Positions 27,498 to 36,209 are shown, numbered from the stretch's first letter. The stretch is 64,000 nt of DNA from an uncultured Lachnospiraceae bacterium (GCA_947564305.1 CANOBT010000010.1:3853-67852); one strand, 5' to 3'. Notes: generated by a model from the letters alone, not told the origin. Made by a program: numbers and translations.

Positions 27498-29300
27498 ATG
27501 GCAGAGTCTATGAGAGGCTTACACCGCACCCATCGCTGCGGTGAACTTTCGGTGGAGAATATCGGAGAACAGGTTACCGTTATGGGATGGGTTCAGAAGA
27601 ACAGAAATAAGGGTGGACTTGTCTTTGTGGATGTGAGAGACCGTTCCGGTATTATTCAGGTTGTTTTTGAGGAAGGACAGGCGGAGACAGAGTTGATTGA
27701 AAAGGCGGCCGGACTGCGTTCTGAATATGTGGTTGCAGTTGTGGGAGATGTAAAAAAGCGTTCCGGCGCGGTCAATCCCAACATAGCTACCGGGGAAATC
27801 GAGGTCATTCCGAAAGAACTGCGTATTCTTTCGGAGTCTGCGACTCCTCCGTTTCCGATTGAGGAAAATTCCAAGACAAAAGAGGAATTGCGCTTGAAAT
27901 ACCGTTATTTGGATTTGAGAAGACCGGATTTGCAAAAGAATCTCATGATGCGAAGCAAGGTGGCGACATTGACGCGTCAGTTCTTGGCAGAGGAGGGATT
28001 TTTAGAGATTGAGACACCAATTTTAGGCAAGAGTACGCCGGAAGGGGCGAGAGATTATCTGGTTCCAAGCCGTATCCATCCGGGCAGCTTCTATGGTCTG
28101 CCGCAGTCTCCACAGCTTTTTAAACAGCTTTTAATGTGCTCTGGTTATGACCGTTATTTCCAGATTGCAAAGTGTTTCCGGGATGAGGACCTGCGTGCGG
28201 ACAGACAGCCGGAGTTTACTCAGATTGATATGGAGCTTTCTTTTGTAGATGTGGATGACGTAATTGATATCAACGAGCGTTTGATTGCCAAGCTGTTCCG
28301 GGAGGTATTGAATGTAGAGGTTCCGCTGCCGATTCCAAGAATGTCCTGGCAGGAGGCGATGGACCGTTACGGTTCCGATAAGCCGGATACCCGTTTTGGA
28401 ATGGAACTGGTGAATGTGACAGAGGTTGTAAAGGACTTTGAATTTGTTGTGTTCAAAGGGGCTGTTGAAAACGGTGGGACGGTCCGTGGAATCAATGCCA
28501 AGGGACAGGGAAGCATGCCAAGGAAGAAAATTGATAAACTGGTAAGCTTTGCAAAGGACTATGGTGCAAAGGGACTGGCTTATATTGCGATACAGGAAGA
28601 TGGCAGTGCAAAATCTTCTTTCGCGAAGTTTATGACCGAGGAACAGATGAAGAGCCTGATTGCAGCAATGTCAGGAGAAGCCGGTGATCTTCTGTTATTT
28701 GCGGCAGATAAAAACAAAGTTGTATGGGATGTGCTTGGTGCGCTTCGTGTGGAGCTTGCCAAGCAAATGGAGCTTTTGGATAAAAATGAGTATAAATTCC
28801 TTTGGATTACAGAGTTCCCGCTGTTGGAATGGAGCGAGGAGCAGGGACGCTATACGGCGATGCATCATCCATTTACTATGCCTATGGAAGAAGACCTGCC
28901 ATTTATAGATTCTGATCCGGGAAGGGTTCGTGCCAAAGCATATGACATTACGTTAAATGGAAATGAAGTGGGCGGAGGAAGCATCCGTATTTTTCAGGAT
29001 GACATTCAAGAGAAAATGTTTGAGGTGCTTGGATTTACAAAGGAGCAGGCTTACAGCCAGTTTGGCTTTTTATTGGATGCGTTTAAGTATGGTGTACCGC
29101 CTCACGCAGGATTGGCCTATGGATTGGACCGCCTGGTGATGCTGATGGCAAAAGAAGACAGCATCCGGGATGTGATCGCATTCCCTAAGATTAAGGATGC
29201 TTCCTGCCTGATGACGGACGCTCCAGGAGTTGTGGATGAAAAACAGCTTCATGAATTAGGATTGGAATTACATGCCGAAGAGAATACTTCCGACGAGTAA
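27498..29300 (+). CDS. aspS: Aspartate--tRNA ligase
   Basis: Class II synthetase that charges tRNA-Asp (bacterial type). An N-terminal OB-fold anticodon domain (VTVMGWVQKNRNKGG...FVDVRDRSG) is followed by the catalytic core: YRYLDLRRP, FLEIETPILGKSTPEGARDY (motif 1), FRDEDLRADRQPEFTQID (motif 2), the inserted GAD domain near residues 290-410, and GLAYGLDRLVMLM (motif 3). I start at 27498: GCAGGAG ends seven bases upstream, whereas the ATG at 27492 is too close and the one at 27474 lies inside hisS. 600 residues. Confidence 0.95.
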   Translation: MAESMRGLHRTHRCGELSVENIGEQVTVMGWVQKNRNKGGLVFVDVRDRSGIIQVVFEEGQAETELIEKAAGLRSEYVVAVVGDVKKRSGAVNPNIATGEIEVIPKELRILSESATPPFPIEENSKTKEELRLKYRYLDLRRPDLQKNLMMRSKVATLTRQFLAEEGFLEIETPILGKSTPEGARDYLVPSRIHPGSFYGLPQSPQLFKQLLMCSGYDRYFQIAKCFRDEDLRADRQPEFTQIDMELSFVDVDDVIDINERLIAKLFREVLNVEVPLPIPRMSWQEAMDRYGSDKPDTRFGMELVNVTEVVKDFEFVVFKGAVENGGTVRGINAKGQGSMPRKKIDKLVSFAKDYGAKGLAYIAIQEDGSAKSSFAKFMTEEQMKSLIAAMSGEAGDLLLFAADKNKVVWDVLGALRVELAKQMELLDKNEYKFLWITEFPLLEWSEEQGRYTAMHHPFTMPMEEDLPFIDSDPGRVRAKAYDITLNGNEVGGGSIRIFQDDIQEKMFEVLGFTKEQAYSQFGFLLDAFKYGVPPHAGLAYGLDRLVMLMAKEDSIRDVIAFPKIKDASCLMTDAPGVVDEKQLHELGLELHAEENTSDE

Positions 29301-29370
29301 CTGTATCATATAAAAATATTCTGTTAAAATAAATAAGGATTATGCATTTATATTTTGTACAAATTATAGG

Positions 29371-29412
29371 TTGACTTGATAGAAGGTGAAGTGGTAAACT
29401 TTTAGTTACCAC
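29371..29412 (+). promoter_or_regulatory. Promoter of nrdD-nrdG-dut with overlapping palindrome
   Basis: TTGACT (29371-29376), an 18-base spacer and the extended -10 TGGTAAACT (TAAACT at 29395-29400). A perfect inverted repeat GTGGTAA-N8-TTACCAC (29391-29412) covers the -10 box and start region, the position of a repressor operator. It does not look like a good NrdR box. The leader to the nrdD ATG would be about 150 bases and holds the conserved element. Confidence 0.6.
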
Positions 29413-29489
29413 CCACTTTATCTTGTGGAATATGTCTGATTACACATACAAAATATAGAGGGCGAATGGACATAAGATACCGTATGGCA

Positions 29490-29549
29490 AGAGATGCGGG
29501 TAAGCAGGCAATCAATTTGCGAAGCAGATTGGTTACAAATGGCAGGAGG
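29490..29549 (+). promoter_or_regulatory. Conserved leader element (nrdD copy)
   Basis: AGATGCGGGTAAGCAGGCAA, then a hairpin made by AATCA and TGGTT, then ACAAATGG and the ribosome site CAGGAGG. Compared with the purA copy, the stem changes G-U to A-U and U-A to U-G, both compatible with pairing. See also 5326 and 32678. Confidence 0.6.
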
Positions 29550-29556
29550 TTAATAT

Positions 29557-31677
29557 ATGGTCAGTGTAATAAAAAAAGATGGCACCAGAGAAGACTTTAA
29601 TGTACAGAAGGTGGTTGTGGCAGTGAATAAATCTGCGTACAGGGCATTGGTGACATTTACGGAAGAGGAGTTGGATTTTATCTGCAGATTCGTAGAGGAA
29701 CGTGTGAAGAAGATGCATGTTACGGAGATTCGGATTGCGGAGATGCATAATGTGGTAGAGAGTGCGCTCGAAGCAGTGAATCCGGCGGTTGCGAAGAGCT
29801 ATAAGGATTACCGGAATTACAAGCAGGATTTTGTACAGATGCTGGATGAAGTGTATAAAAAGAGCCAGTCTATCATGTATATAGGAGATAAGGAAAACAG
29901 TAATACGGACAGTGCACTGGTGTCTACCAAGCGTAGTCTGATTTTTAATGAGCTGAATAAGGAATTGTATAAAAAATTCTTTTTAACAGTGGAGGAGATT
30001 CAGGCAATCCGGGACGGTTATATTTATATCCATGACATGTCTGCAAGGCGGGATACGATGAACTGCTGTCTGTTTGATGTGCAGAGTGTATTAAGCGGCG
30101 GATTTGAGATGGGGAATCTCTGGTATAATGAGCCGAAGACACTGGATACGGCGTTTGATGTGATTGGGGATATTGTTTTGAGCGCGGCGAGCCAGCAGTA
30201 CGGTGGCTTTACGGTGCCAAGTGTGGACGAAATCCTGGAGCCATACGCAGAAAAATCTCACAAGCGTCTGCTTCAAAAATATAGAGATTTGGGGCTTGAC
30301 GAGGAAAAAGTCCAGGAAGTGGCATGGAAGGACTTGGAGAAAGAGATGGAGCAGGGTTTCCAGGGATGGGAGTATAAGTTCAATTCCGTATCTTCCAGCC
30401 GGGGGGATTATCCTTTTATTACTGTGACCGCAGGGACACGTACCAGTGAATATGGGAAGCTTGTGACGAAGACAATGTTGGAAGTACGCAAGAAGGGACA
30501 GGGCAAGGTAGGCCACAAAAAGCCGGTACTGTTTCCGAAGATTGTGTTCCTGTATGATGAAAACCTGCACGGCCCTGGTGGCCCGTTGGAGGATGTATTT
30601 GAGGCAGGGATTGAATGTTCCAGCAAGACGATGTATCCGGATTGGCTGAGTCTGACCGGAGAAGGCTATGTGCCGAGTATGTACAAAAAGTACGGTAAGA
30701 TTATCAGCCCTATGGGCTGCCGGGCATTTTTATCTCCATGGTACGAGCGGGGCGGCATTGAGCCGGCAGACGAGGAGGATACCCCAGTTTTTGTGGGAAG
30801 ATTTAACATCGGTGCAATCAGCCTGCATCTTCCGATGATTCTGGCGAAATCCAGGCAGGAAAGCAGGCCTTTCCATGAGGAGCTGGATTATTATCTGAAC
30901 TTGATCCGCAAGCTCCACCAGAGAACTTATGACTATCTGGGAGAGATGAAAGCGTCTACGAATCCGCTGGCTTATTGCGAAGGCGGATTTTACGGCGGAC
31001 ATCTGGGATTATATGATAAAATTAAGCCGCTGCTGAAATCAGCTACCGCATCTTTTGGAATCACGGCATTGAATGAGCTGCAGCAGCTCTATAATAAGAA
31101 ATCAATTGCAGAGGATGGGGAATTCGCGTTGGAAACCTTGCAGTATATCAATGACCGTATCAATGAATTTAAGAAAGAGGACGGACATCTTTATGCGATT
31201 TACGGGACTCCGGCGGAGAACCTGTGCGGCGTGCAGGTGCATCAGTTCCGGAAGAAATATGGAATTATAGAAAATGTATCTGACCGCGAGTATGTGAGCA
31301 ACAGCTTTCATTGTCATGTGAGCGAGGAAATTACTCCAATTGAAAAGCAGAATCTGGAAGGACGTTTCTGGAATCTGAGCAATGGCGGAAAGATTCAGTA
31401 TGTAAAATATCCGGTCAGCTACAATAAAGAGGCAATCCGGGCACTGGTCAGGAGAGCGATGAGAAAGGGATATTATGAAGGTGTAAATCTGTCCTTGTCT
31501 TATTGTGATGACTGTGGTCATGAGGAATTGAATATGGATGTGTGTCCGGTATGCGGCAGCAAGAATCTGACGAAGATTGACAGGATGAATGGGTATCTGT
31601 CCTACTCACGGGTAAAGGGTGATACCAGACTCAATGATGCCAAGATGGCAGAAATCGCAGAAAGGAAAAGTATGTAA
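29557..31677 (+). CDS. nrdD: Anaerobic ribonucleoside-triphosphate reductase
   Basis: Class III glycyl-radical enzyme that makes deoxyribonucleotides without oxygen. An N-terminal ATP-cone (about residues 1-90, VIKKDGTREDFNVQKVVVAV) senses ATP/dATP. The ten-stranded barrel follows. The C-terminal zinc site is formed by two CxxC pairs in SYCDDCGHEELNMDVCPVCG, and the radical glycine is in RMNGYLSYSR, near residue 680. 706 residues, normal. CAGGAGG precedes the ATG. It is followed three bases later by its activase and then by a dUTPase-like gene. Confidence 0.95.
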   Translation: MVSVIKKDGTREDFNVQKVVVAVNKSAYRALVTFTEEELDFICRFVEERVKKMHVTEIRIAEMHNVVESALEAVNPAVAKSYKDYRNYKQDFVQMLDEVYKKSQSIMYIGDKENSNTDSALVSTKRSLIFNELNKELYKKFFLTVEEIQAIRDGYIYIHDMSARRDTMNCCLFDVQSVLSGGFEMGNLWYNEPKTLDTAFDVIGDIVLSAASQQYGGFTVPSVDEILEPYAEKSHKRLLQKYRDLGLDEEKVQEVAWKDLEKEMEQGFQGWEYKFNSVSSSRGDYPFITVTAGTRTSEYGKLVTKTMLEVRKKGQGKVGHKKPVLFPKIVFLYDENLHGPGGPLEDVFEAGIECSSKTMYPDWLSLTGEGYVPSMYKKYGKIISPMGCRAFLSPWYERGGIEPADEEDTPVFVGRFNIGAISLHLPMILAKSRQESRPFHEELDYYLNLIRKLHQRTYDYLGEMKASTNPLAYCEGGFYGGHLGLYDKIKPLLKSATASFGITALNELQQLYNKKSIAEDGEFALETLQYINDRINEFKKEDGHLYAIYGTPAENLCGVQVHQFRKKYGIIENVSDREYVSNSFHCHVSEEITPIEKQNLEGRFWNLSNGGKIQYVKYPVSYNKEAIRALVRRAMRKGYYEGVNLSLSYCDDCGHEELNMDVCPVCGSKNLTKIDRMNGYLSYSRVKGDTRLNDAKMAEIAERKSM

Positions 31678-31679
31678 CC

Positions 31680-32168
31680 ATGCAGTACCATAACATTACG
31701 ACAGACGATATGCTCAATGGCGAAGGCCTCAGGGTGGTATTGTGGGTGGCGGGCTGTTCTCATGCCTGTCCGGGCTGTCATAATCCGGTCACATGGGACC
31801 CGAATGGTGGTTTGGACTTTGATGAGGCTGCAAAGGAAGAGATTTTTGCACAGTTGGATCACAGCTATATTCATGGGATTACCTATAGCGGCGGTGACCC
31901 GCTGTATATGGGGAACCGGGAGGCAATTGCGGCTCTGGCGCGAGAAATCCGTGAAAAGTATCCCAAGAAGACGCAGTGGCTTTATACCGGCTATCTGTGG
32001 GAGGAAATCAAAGGAGAGGAAGTCGTTCCGCTTTTGGATGTTATCGTGGATGGAAGATATATAGAAGCAGAGAAGGATGCGCTCCTTTCCTGGCGTGGAA
32101 GCAGAAACCAACGAGTGATCAATGTACACAAGAGCCTGGAGGCGGGAGAGACAATATGCAGAGAATAG
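31680..32168 (+). CDS. nrdG: Anaerobic ribonucleotide reductase activating protein
   Basis: Radical SAM activase that puts the glycyl radical on NrdD. The cluster-binding motif is CSHACPGC (about residues 26-33), preceded by LNGEGLRVVLWVAG and followed by HNPVTWDPNGG and TYSGGDPL. At 162 residues it is the usual compact form. The start lies three bases after nrdD, which implies translational coupling. Its end overlaps the next gene. Confidence 0.95.
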   Translation: MQYHNITTDDMLNGEGLRVVLWVAGCSHACPGCHNPVTWDPNGGLDFDEAAKEEIFAQLDHSYIHGITYSGGDPLYMGNREAIAALAREIREKYPKKTQWLYTGYLWEEIKGEEVVPLLDVIVDGRYIEAEKDALLSWRGSRNQRVINVHKSLEAGETICRE

Positions 32169-32668
32169 CAAAATTCCATAAAGTTAGTGAGACTCAGTTT
32201 GTCAAGGACTGGAAGGATACCTTTCCGGAATATGAAAACGAGGATATCTTCAAGATTTATCAGGAAATCCGGCTTCCGAAACGGGCTACTGCAGGGTCGG
32301 CCGGATATGATTTCTATGCTCCGATGAAGATAATACTAAAGCCAGGAGAGACGGTAAAGATTCCCACCGGAATCCGGGTGGAGATGGAAAAAAACTGGGT
32401 GCTTCAGTGCTATCCCAGAAGCGGATTAGGATTTAAGTACCGACTGCAGATGAACAATACGGTTGGGATTATCGACAGTGATTATTTTTTTTCAGACAAT
32501 GAAGGACATATTTTTGCAAAAATAACCAATGATACAAATGAAGGCAAGACGCTGGAGGTTTCTCAAGGGGAAGGTTTCATGCAGGGGATTTTTACAGAGT
32601 ATGGTATTACTGTAGATGATGACGTGACAGAAGTGCGCAACGGAGGATTTGGGAGTACGACAAAATAA
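32156..32668 (+). CDS. dut: dUTPase-like nucleotidohydrolase
   Basis: Trimeric dUTPase/dCTP deaminase superfamily, 170 residues. Motif 1 ATAGSAGYDFYA, motif 2 CYPRSGLGFK, motif 3 NNTVGIIDSDY and the C-terminal motif 5 NGGFGSTTK can all be seen. dUTPase turns dUTP into dUMP plus pyrophosphate, feeding dTMP synthesis and keeping uracil out of DNA. A first segment of some 30 residues (IAKFHKVSETQFVKDW) is longer than in classical Dut. The ATG at 32156 overlaps nrdG by 13 bases with GGCGGGAGAG upstream; the frame is open further upstream but only as a shadow of nrdG. Its place behind nrdDG fits a role in dNTP balance. Confidence 0.87.
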   Translation: MQRIAKFHKVSETQFVKDWKDTFPEYENEDIFKIYQEIRLPKRATAGSAGYDFYAPMKIILKPGETVKIPTGIRVEMEKNWVLQCYPRSGLGFKYRLQMNNTVGIIDSDYFFSDNEGHIFAKITNDTNEGKTLEVSQGEGFMQGIFTEYGITVDDDVTEVRNGGFGSTTK

Positions 32669-32677
32669 GGAACTATG

Positions 32678-32732
32678 AGAGGGCAAGCAGGCAGTCAATC
32701 AGCATATCAGATTGATTAAAATGGCAGGAGGG
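32678..32732 (+). promoter_or_regulatory. Conserved leader element (purA copy)
   Basis: GGGCAAGCAGGCAGTCAATC begins an 8-bp hairpin (AGTCAATC with GATTGATT, loop AGCATATCA) that leads into AAAATGG and the ribosome site CAGGAGGG. This is the cleanest of the three copies. It lies between dut and purA, where no other promoter was found, so it probably acts on a transcript coming from nrdD or on translation. Confidence 0.6.
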
Positions 32733-32739
32733 TTTGAAA

Positions 32740-34032
32740 ATGGTAAAAGCAGTTGTTGGAGCAAACTGGGGTGATGAAGGTAAGGGAAAGATTACCGATA
32801 TGCTTGGAAAGGAAGCGGATATTATCGTCCGGTTTCAGGGAGGAGCTAATGCAGGGCACACAATCGTAAATGATTATGGAAAGTTTGCATTGCATACTTT
32901 GCCGTCGGGTGTATTTTACAGCCATACCATAAGTGTGATTGGAAATGGAGTCGCACTGGATGTTCCAAGGCTGTTTGAAGAGATTCAATCCATTGTGGAT
33001 CGCGGAGTCCCGGCGCCAAAGATATTGGTGTCTAACCGTGCACAGATGGTCATGTCTTATCATAAGCTGTTAGATGCGTATGAGGAGGAACGTCTTGGAG
33101 GGAAGTCCTTTGGCTCAACCAAGTCGGGAATCGCGCCATTTTACTCAGATAAGTATGCAAAGACAGGGTTCCAGGTCAGTGAGCTTTTTGATGAAGAACT
33201 GCTGAGGGAAAAGGCAGCGCGTGTGGCAGAGCAGAAAAATGTCCTTTTGGAGCATTTATATCATAAGCCATTGATTGACCCTGACAAACTCTATCAAGAG
33301 CTGTTGGAATATAAGAGGATGATTGAACCTTATGTATGTGATGTGTCTTTGTTTTTACACAAGGCATTGAAGGCGGGGAAGGAAATCCTGTTGGAGGGAC
33401 AGCTTGGTTCCTTAAAAGACCCAGATCATGGGATTTATCCGATGGTGACCTCATCCTCTACATTGGCTGCATATGGGGCTATCGGTGCAGGAATTCCGCC
33501 ATATGAGATTAAGAAGATTATTACAGTCAGCAAGGCTTATTCCAGTGCGGTTGGGGCAGGAGCTTTTGTAAGCGAGCTTTTTGGAGAAGAAGCGGAGGAA
33601 CTGAGACGTCGCGGTGGAGACGGTGGTGAATATGGCGCAACGACCGGTCGGCCGAGACGAGTAGGATGGTTTGACTGTGTGGCCTCCAAATATGGATGTA
33701 GGATGCAAGGAACCACAGATGTTGCATTTACCGTATTGGATGTGCTTGGATATCTGGATGAGATTCCAGTCTGTGTGGGCTACGAGATTGACGGAGAGGT
33801 GACAACAGAATTTCCGGTTACTCATTTATTGGACAAGGCAAAACCGGTTTTGGAGACACTGCCTGGATGGAAATGTGATATCCGTGGAATAAGGAAATAT
33901 GAAGAGCTGCCGGAAAATTGCAGGAAGTATATCGAGTTTGTAGAGAAACAGATTGAATATCCGATTACCATGATCAGTAATGGACCAGGAAGAGAGGACA
34001 TTATTTATAGAGAATCTCCATATAAAAAATAA
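32740..34032 (+). CDS. purA: Adenylosuccinate synthetase
   Basis: Couples IMP and aspartate with GTP hydrolysis to give adenylosuccinate, the first step from IMP to AMP; PurB does the second. The phosphate loop GANWGDEGKGK is at residues 8-18, with VRFQGGANAGHTIV next and the GTP-binding NGPGRED near the C-terminus. 430 residues, normal. AGGAGGG lies seven bases before the ATG; an in-frame TTG at 32734 is too close to it. A strong terminator follows. Confidence 0.95.
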   Translation: MVKAVVGANWGDEGKGKITDMLGKEADIIVRFQGGANAGHTIVNDYGKFALHTLPSGVFYSHTISVIGNGVALDVPRLFEEIQSIVDRGVPAPKILVSNRAQMVMSYHKLLDAYEEERLGGKSFGSTKSGIAPFYSDKYAKTGFQVSELFDEELLREKAARVAEQKNVLLEHLYHKPLIDPDKLYQELLEYKRMIEPYVCDVSLFLHKALKAGKEILLEGQLGSLKDPDHGIYPMVTSSSTLAAYGAIGAGIPPYEIKKIITVSKAYSSAVGAGAFVSELFGEEAEELRRRGGDGGEYGATTGRPRRVGWFDCVASKYGCRMQGTTDVAFTVLDVLGYLDEIPVCVGYEIDGEVTTEFPVTHLLDKAKPVLETLPGWKCDIRGIRKYEELPENCRKYIEFVEKQIEYPITMISNGPGREDIIYRESPYKK

Positions 34033-34074
34033 GAAGTTTCGTTGAAGATATCTTGAATGATATTAGCTGAAAAG

Positions 34075-34128
34075 AGAGTGTGTAAGATAATCTGTATGAT
34101 AAGCACAGATTATTTTACGCACTTTTTG
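34075..34128 (+). terminator. Terminator of purA
   Basis: An extended stem pairs GTGTGTAAGATAATCTGT with ACAGATTATTTTACGCAC and runs into TTTTTG. Confidence 0.85.
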
Positions 34129-34312
34129 TTTTATCATAATCTTTTTTTAAGAAATGAGTCACGGGATTGTCACATTTGGCTGATAAAGTAAAGAACAAGG
34201 TATTACAGTTCACTGTCAGTTAGATTATGAATCGTAATAATAAGATTGGAATATTTGGGGGATAAAAGCATATAATAGTAAAGCTGGGGTTTATGCGGAC
34301 AGGAGGTAACTT

Positions 34313-34534
34313 ATGCAGCAGATAATAGACAGAAAAGGGGAGGAATCCATGATTTCAATGGAAGAATATTTGAGACGAAGGAACGTGATAAGAGGAAAAG
34401 AATTTGAGGAGACAGACAGCACAAGGGATATACATAGCAGAGATAAGAACGAGAAGAAGGCAGAAGATACAAAAAAAGTGAACAATTTAAAGTGGGGGGC
34501 AATGATGGAACTGGCTACTTTACTGTGCGTATAA
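34313..34534 (+). CDS. Small charged hypothetical protein
   Basis: 73 residues, mostly charged and probably disordered (ETDSTRDIHSRDKNEKKAED), with a short hydrophobic end (MMELATLLCV). A perfect AGGAGG at 34301-34306 before the ATG is the main support for its being real. Another in-frame ATG at residue 13 is possible. It ends four bases before the converging gene on the other strand, with no terminator between. I do not recognise it. The gap 34129-34312 before it shows only AT-rich sequence with a possible TATAAT near 34272. Confidence 0.5.
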   Translation: MQQIIDRKGEESMISMEEYLRRRNVIRGKEFEETDSTRDIHSRDKNEKKAEDTKKVNNLKWGAMMELATLLCV

Positions 34535-34538
34535 TGTA

Positions 34539-34748
34539 TTATTCGTCGTCGTCCCGTCGGTTCATGAGGCGGGAAAAAAGTATACAAGCATACAGAATAA
34601 CTGGTAGAAGAATGGTAGCCGCTATAGACATTTTCAGCAGGTCAGAGGACATAGGACTGTCAATCAACGCAAAAATCAAAGTGCTGACATAAAGACTGAT
34701 TAATACGATGGCACCAAGCAGTGCAGAGATTCGTTTCCATGTTTTCAT
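34539..34748 (-). CDS. Small two-helix membrane protein
   Basis: 69 residues with membrane helices at about 8-28 and 43-61, a basic start (MKTWKR) and a charged end (NRRDDDE). On its own strand AAAGGAG lies about ten bases before the ATG, and a good promoter stands further upstream (34793-34821), so it is probably expressed. No function recognised. The overlapping + strand frame 34492-34692 is its shadow. Confidence 0.7.
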   Translation of the reverse strand: MKTWKRISALLGAIVLISLYVSTLIFALIDSPMSSDLLKMSIAATILLPVILYACILFSRLMNRRDDDE

Positions 34749-34792
34749 AAAACAACGGCTCCTTTTTCAAATGATGGGAATACTTGTTGAAT

Positions 34793-34821
34793 ATTATATA
34801 TAAATTTGTGCGAAACTGCAA
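34793..34821 (-). promoter_or_regulatory. Promoter of the small membrane protein
   Basis: On the minus strand TTGCAG (34821-34816), a 17-base spacer and TATAAT (34798-34793). It faces away from the SEC-C gene promoter 30 bases to the right. Confidence 0.65.
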
Positions 34822-34854
34822 CCAGAAAAAAAGAACAGTATTGAAAAATAGGAG

Positions 34855-34883
34855 TTTACGAGACAAAAAATATAGTATATAAT
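34855..34883 (+). promoter_or_regulatory. Promoter of the SEC-C protein gene
   Basis: TTTACG (34855-34860), a 17-base spacer and TATAAT (34878-34883), about 40 bases before the ATG. Confidence 0.68.
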
Positions 34884-34922
34884 GGATAAGCGATTTATAA
34901 AAGGTGAAGGAGCTAAATTACG

Positions 34923-35438
34923 ATGAGTGATAAGACTTTATTGGAACAATGGCGGGCAATGGCATATGACCAGAAAAAGACAAGAGAACAGTTAAAGAGT
35001 TTGTGGGATGCGTATTTTGAGGTTGAAAAGGGTGTCTATGAACAACTTTTAGCCGAGCCGGATACAGAGGTAAAAGGCACTGTAAAAGAACTGGCGGAAA
35101 AGTATGACATGGATGTTATGACGATGGTTGGATTCCTGGATGGAATTAATGAAAGCCTGAAGGAAGCAAACCCCATTGAGACGATGGACGAAGACACTGA
35201 GGTCAGTTTGGCATTTGACAAAGAAAAGTTGTATAAAAACATGGTTGATGCAAGGGCTGACTGGCTGTATGAGCTGCCGCAGTGGAATGAAATTTATGAT
35301 GAAGAGACGAGAAAACGTCTGTTTTTAGAGCAGAGAAAGTCTGGCACTATCCGTAAGGAGAAGAAAATTGGGCGCAATGACCCATGTCCATGCGGAAGTG
35401 GTAAAAAATATAAGAAGTGCTGCGGAAGGAATGCATAG
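34923..35438 (+). CDS. SEC-C metal-binding domain protein
   Basis: 171 residues. The C-terminal 22 residues form a SEC-C zinc motif ([17 protein letters not shown]), the same element found at the end of SecA. The N-terminal 140 residues are helical and acidic ([38 protein letters not shown]). In SecA the motif binds SecB or ribosomes; in stand-alone proteins like this one the role is unknown. AAGGAG precedes the ATG. Its last eight bases overlap the next gene (ATGCATAG), so the two are probably coupled. Confidence 0.85.
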   Translation: MSDKTLLEQWRAMAYDQKKTREQLKSLWDAYFEVEKGVYEQLLAEPDTEVKGTVKELAEKYDMDVMTMVGFLDGINESLKEANPIETMDEDTEVSLAFDKEKLYKNMVDARADWLYELPQWNEIYDEETRKRLFLEQRKSGTIRKEKKIGRNDPCPCGSGKKYKKCCGRNA

Positions 35439-36204
35439 ATTTCCGGACATGCTCTTTACGCTTAGCCGGATTTATTTTATTCTTATGGGAATAGGCGGTA
35501 TTATGTATTACTGCCTGATTTCCGCCTATACAAGAAAATGGAATTCTACGTTTTCCTGGTTTTGGGCGCTCTATGGCGGTGCGCATTTGGCGGGATGGAT
35601 TTTGTATCCCTATTTATGTGTGCAGATGCATTTCTTGATGGGAACTGTTCTGGCAATTTGTTGGATAACTGCTTTCATTATGGGGAAGAACATTATGCGT
35701 GCAATGCACGGAAAAGACACTGGAGAAGTAGAATATCTGATTGTTCTCGGTGCCCAGGTGCGGGGGACGCGGATTACGAATTCTCTTATGCGCCGTCTAG
35801 ACTCCGCTTATTCCTATCTTGCAAAGTATCCGGATACAAGGGTGATTGTTTCCGGCGGACAAGGGAAGGGGGAGTCGGTTGCTGAGGCAAAAGCTATGGC
35901 AGAGAATTTGATGCAGCGGGGAATCCATGCATCCTGCATTTTTCAGGAGGATCAGTCTACTTCCACATTGGAGAATCTCCGCTATAGTATGAAATATATC
36001 GGGAATTGGGATGCTGATGTGGCGATAGTGACCAATGATTTTCATCTGTACCGTGCCCTGCTTTTGGGAAGATATGTTGGATACCGTAATCTGACAGGAA
36101 TTGCAGCAACATCGAATCCGGTTTTGTTTTTGAATTATCTGGTCAGGGAAATCATAGCAGTTGCGGTGACACAGGTCAGATTTATGCTGCAAGGCGGCGT
36201 ATGA
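35431..36204 (+). CDS. YdcF family (DUF218) membrane protein
   Basis: About 258 residues. The first 95 hold three or four membrane helices. The DUF218 domain follows: [56 protein letters not shown] and [15 protein letters not shown]. Relatives include YdcF, which binds S-adenosylmethionine, and ElyC/SanA, which act in envelope integrity and cell wall precursor metabolism. The start is uncertain: ATG 35431 overlaps the SEC-C gene stop, and ATG 35449 is an alternative. A terminator follows. Confidence 0.83.
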   Translation: MHRFPDMLFTLSRIYFILMGIGGIMYYCLISAYTRKWNSTFSWFWALYGGAHLAGWILYPYLCVQMHFLMGTVLAICWITAFIMGKNIMRAMHGKDTGEVEYLIVLGAQVRGTRITNSLMRRLDSAYSYLAKYPDTRVIVSGGQGKGESVAEAKAMAENLMQRGIHASCIFQEDQSTSTLENLRYSMKYIGNWDADVAIVTNDFHLYRALLLGRYVGYRNLTGIAATSNPVLFLNYLVREIIAVAVTQVRFMLQGGV

Positions 36205-36209
36205 AAATA

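Noticed and set aside
31976..32155. A 60-residue N-terminal extension of the dut reading frame.
   Set aside because: It is the out-of-frame shadow of nrdG; the family start and a ribosome site are at 32156.
501..32680. The 11-base word AAGGAACTATG occurs both after spoVT (near 504) and before purA (near 32668).
   Set aside because: The flanking sequences do not align and only one site belongs to the shared leader element; a single 11-base match in 64 kb of biased sequence can be chance.
34492..34692. A + strand frame overlapping the small membrane protein gene.
   Set aside because: No ribosome site, and the minus-strand gene has promoter, ribosome site and sensible membrane topology.
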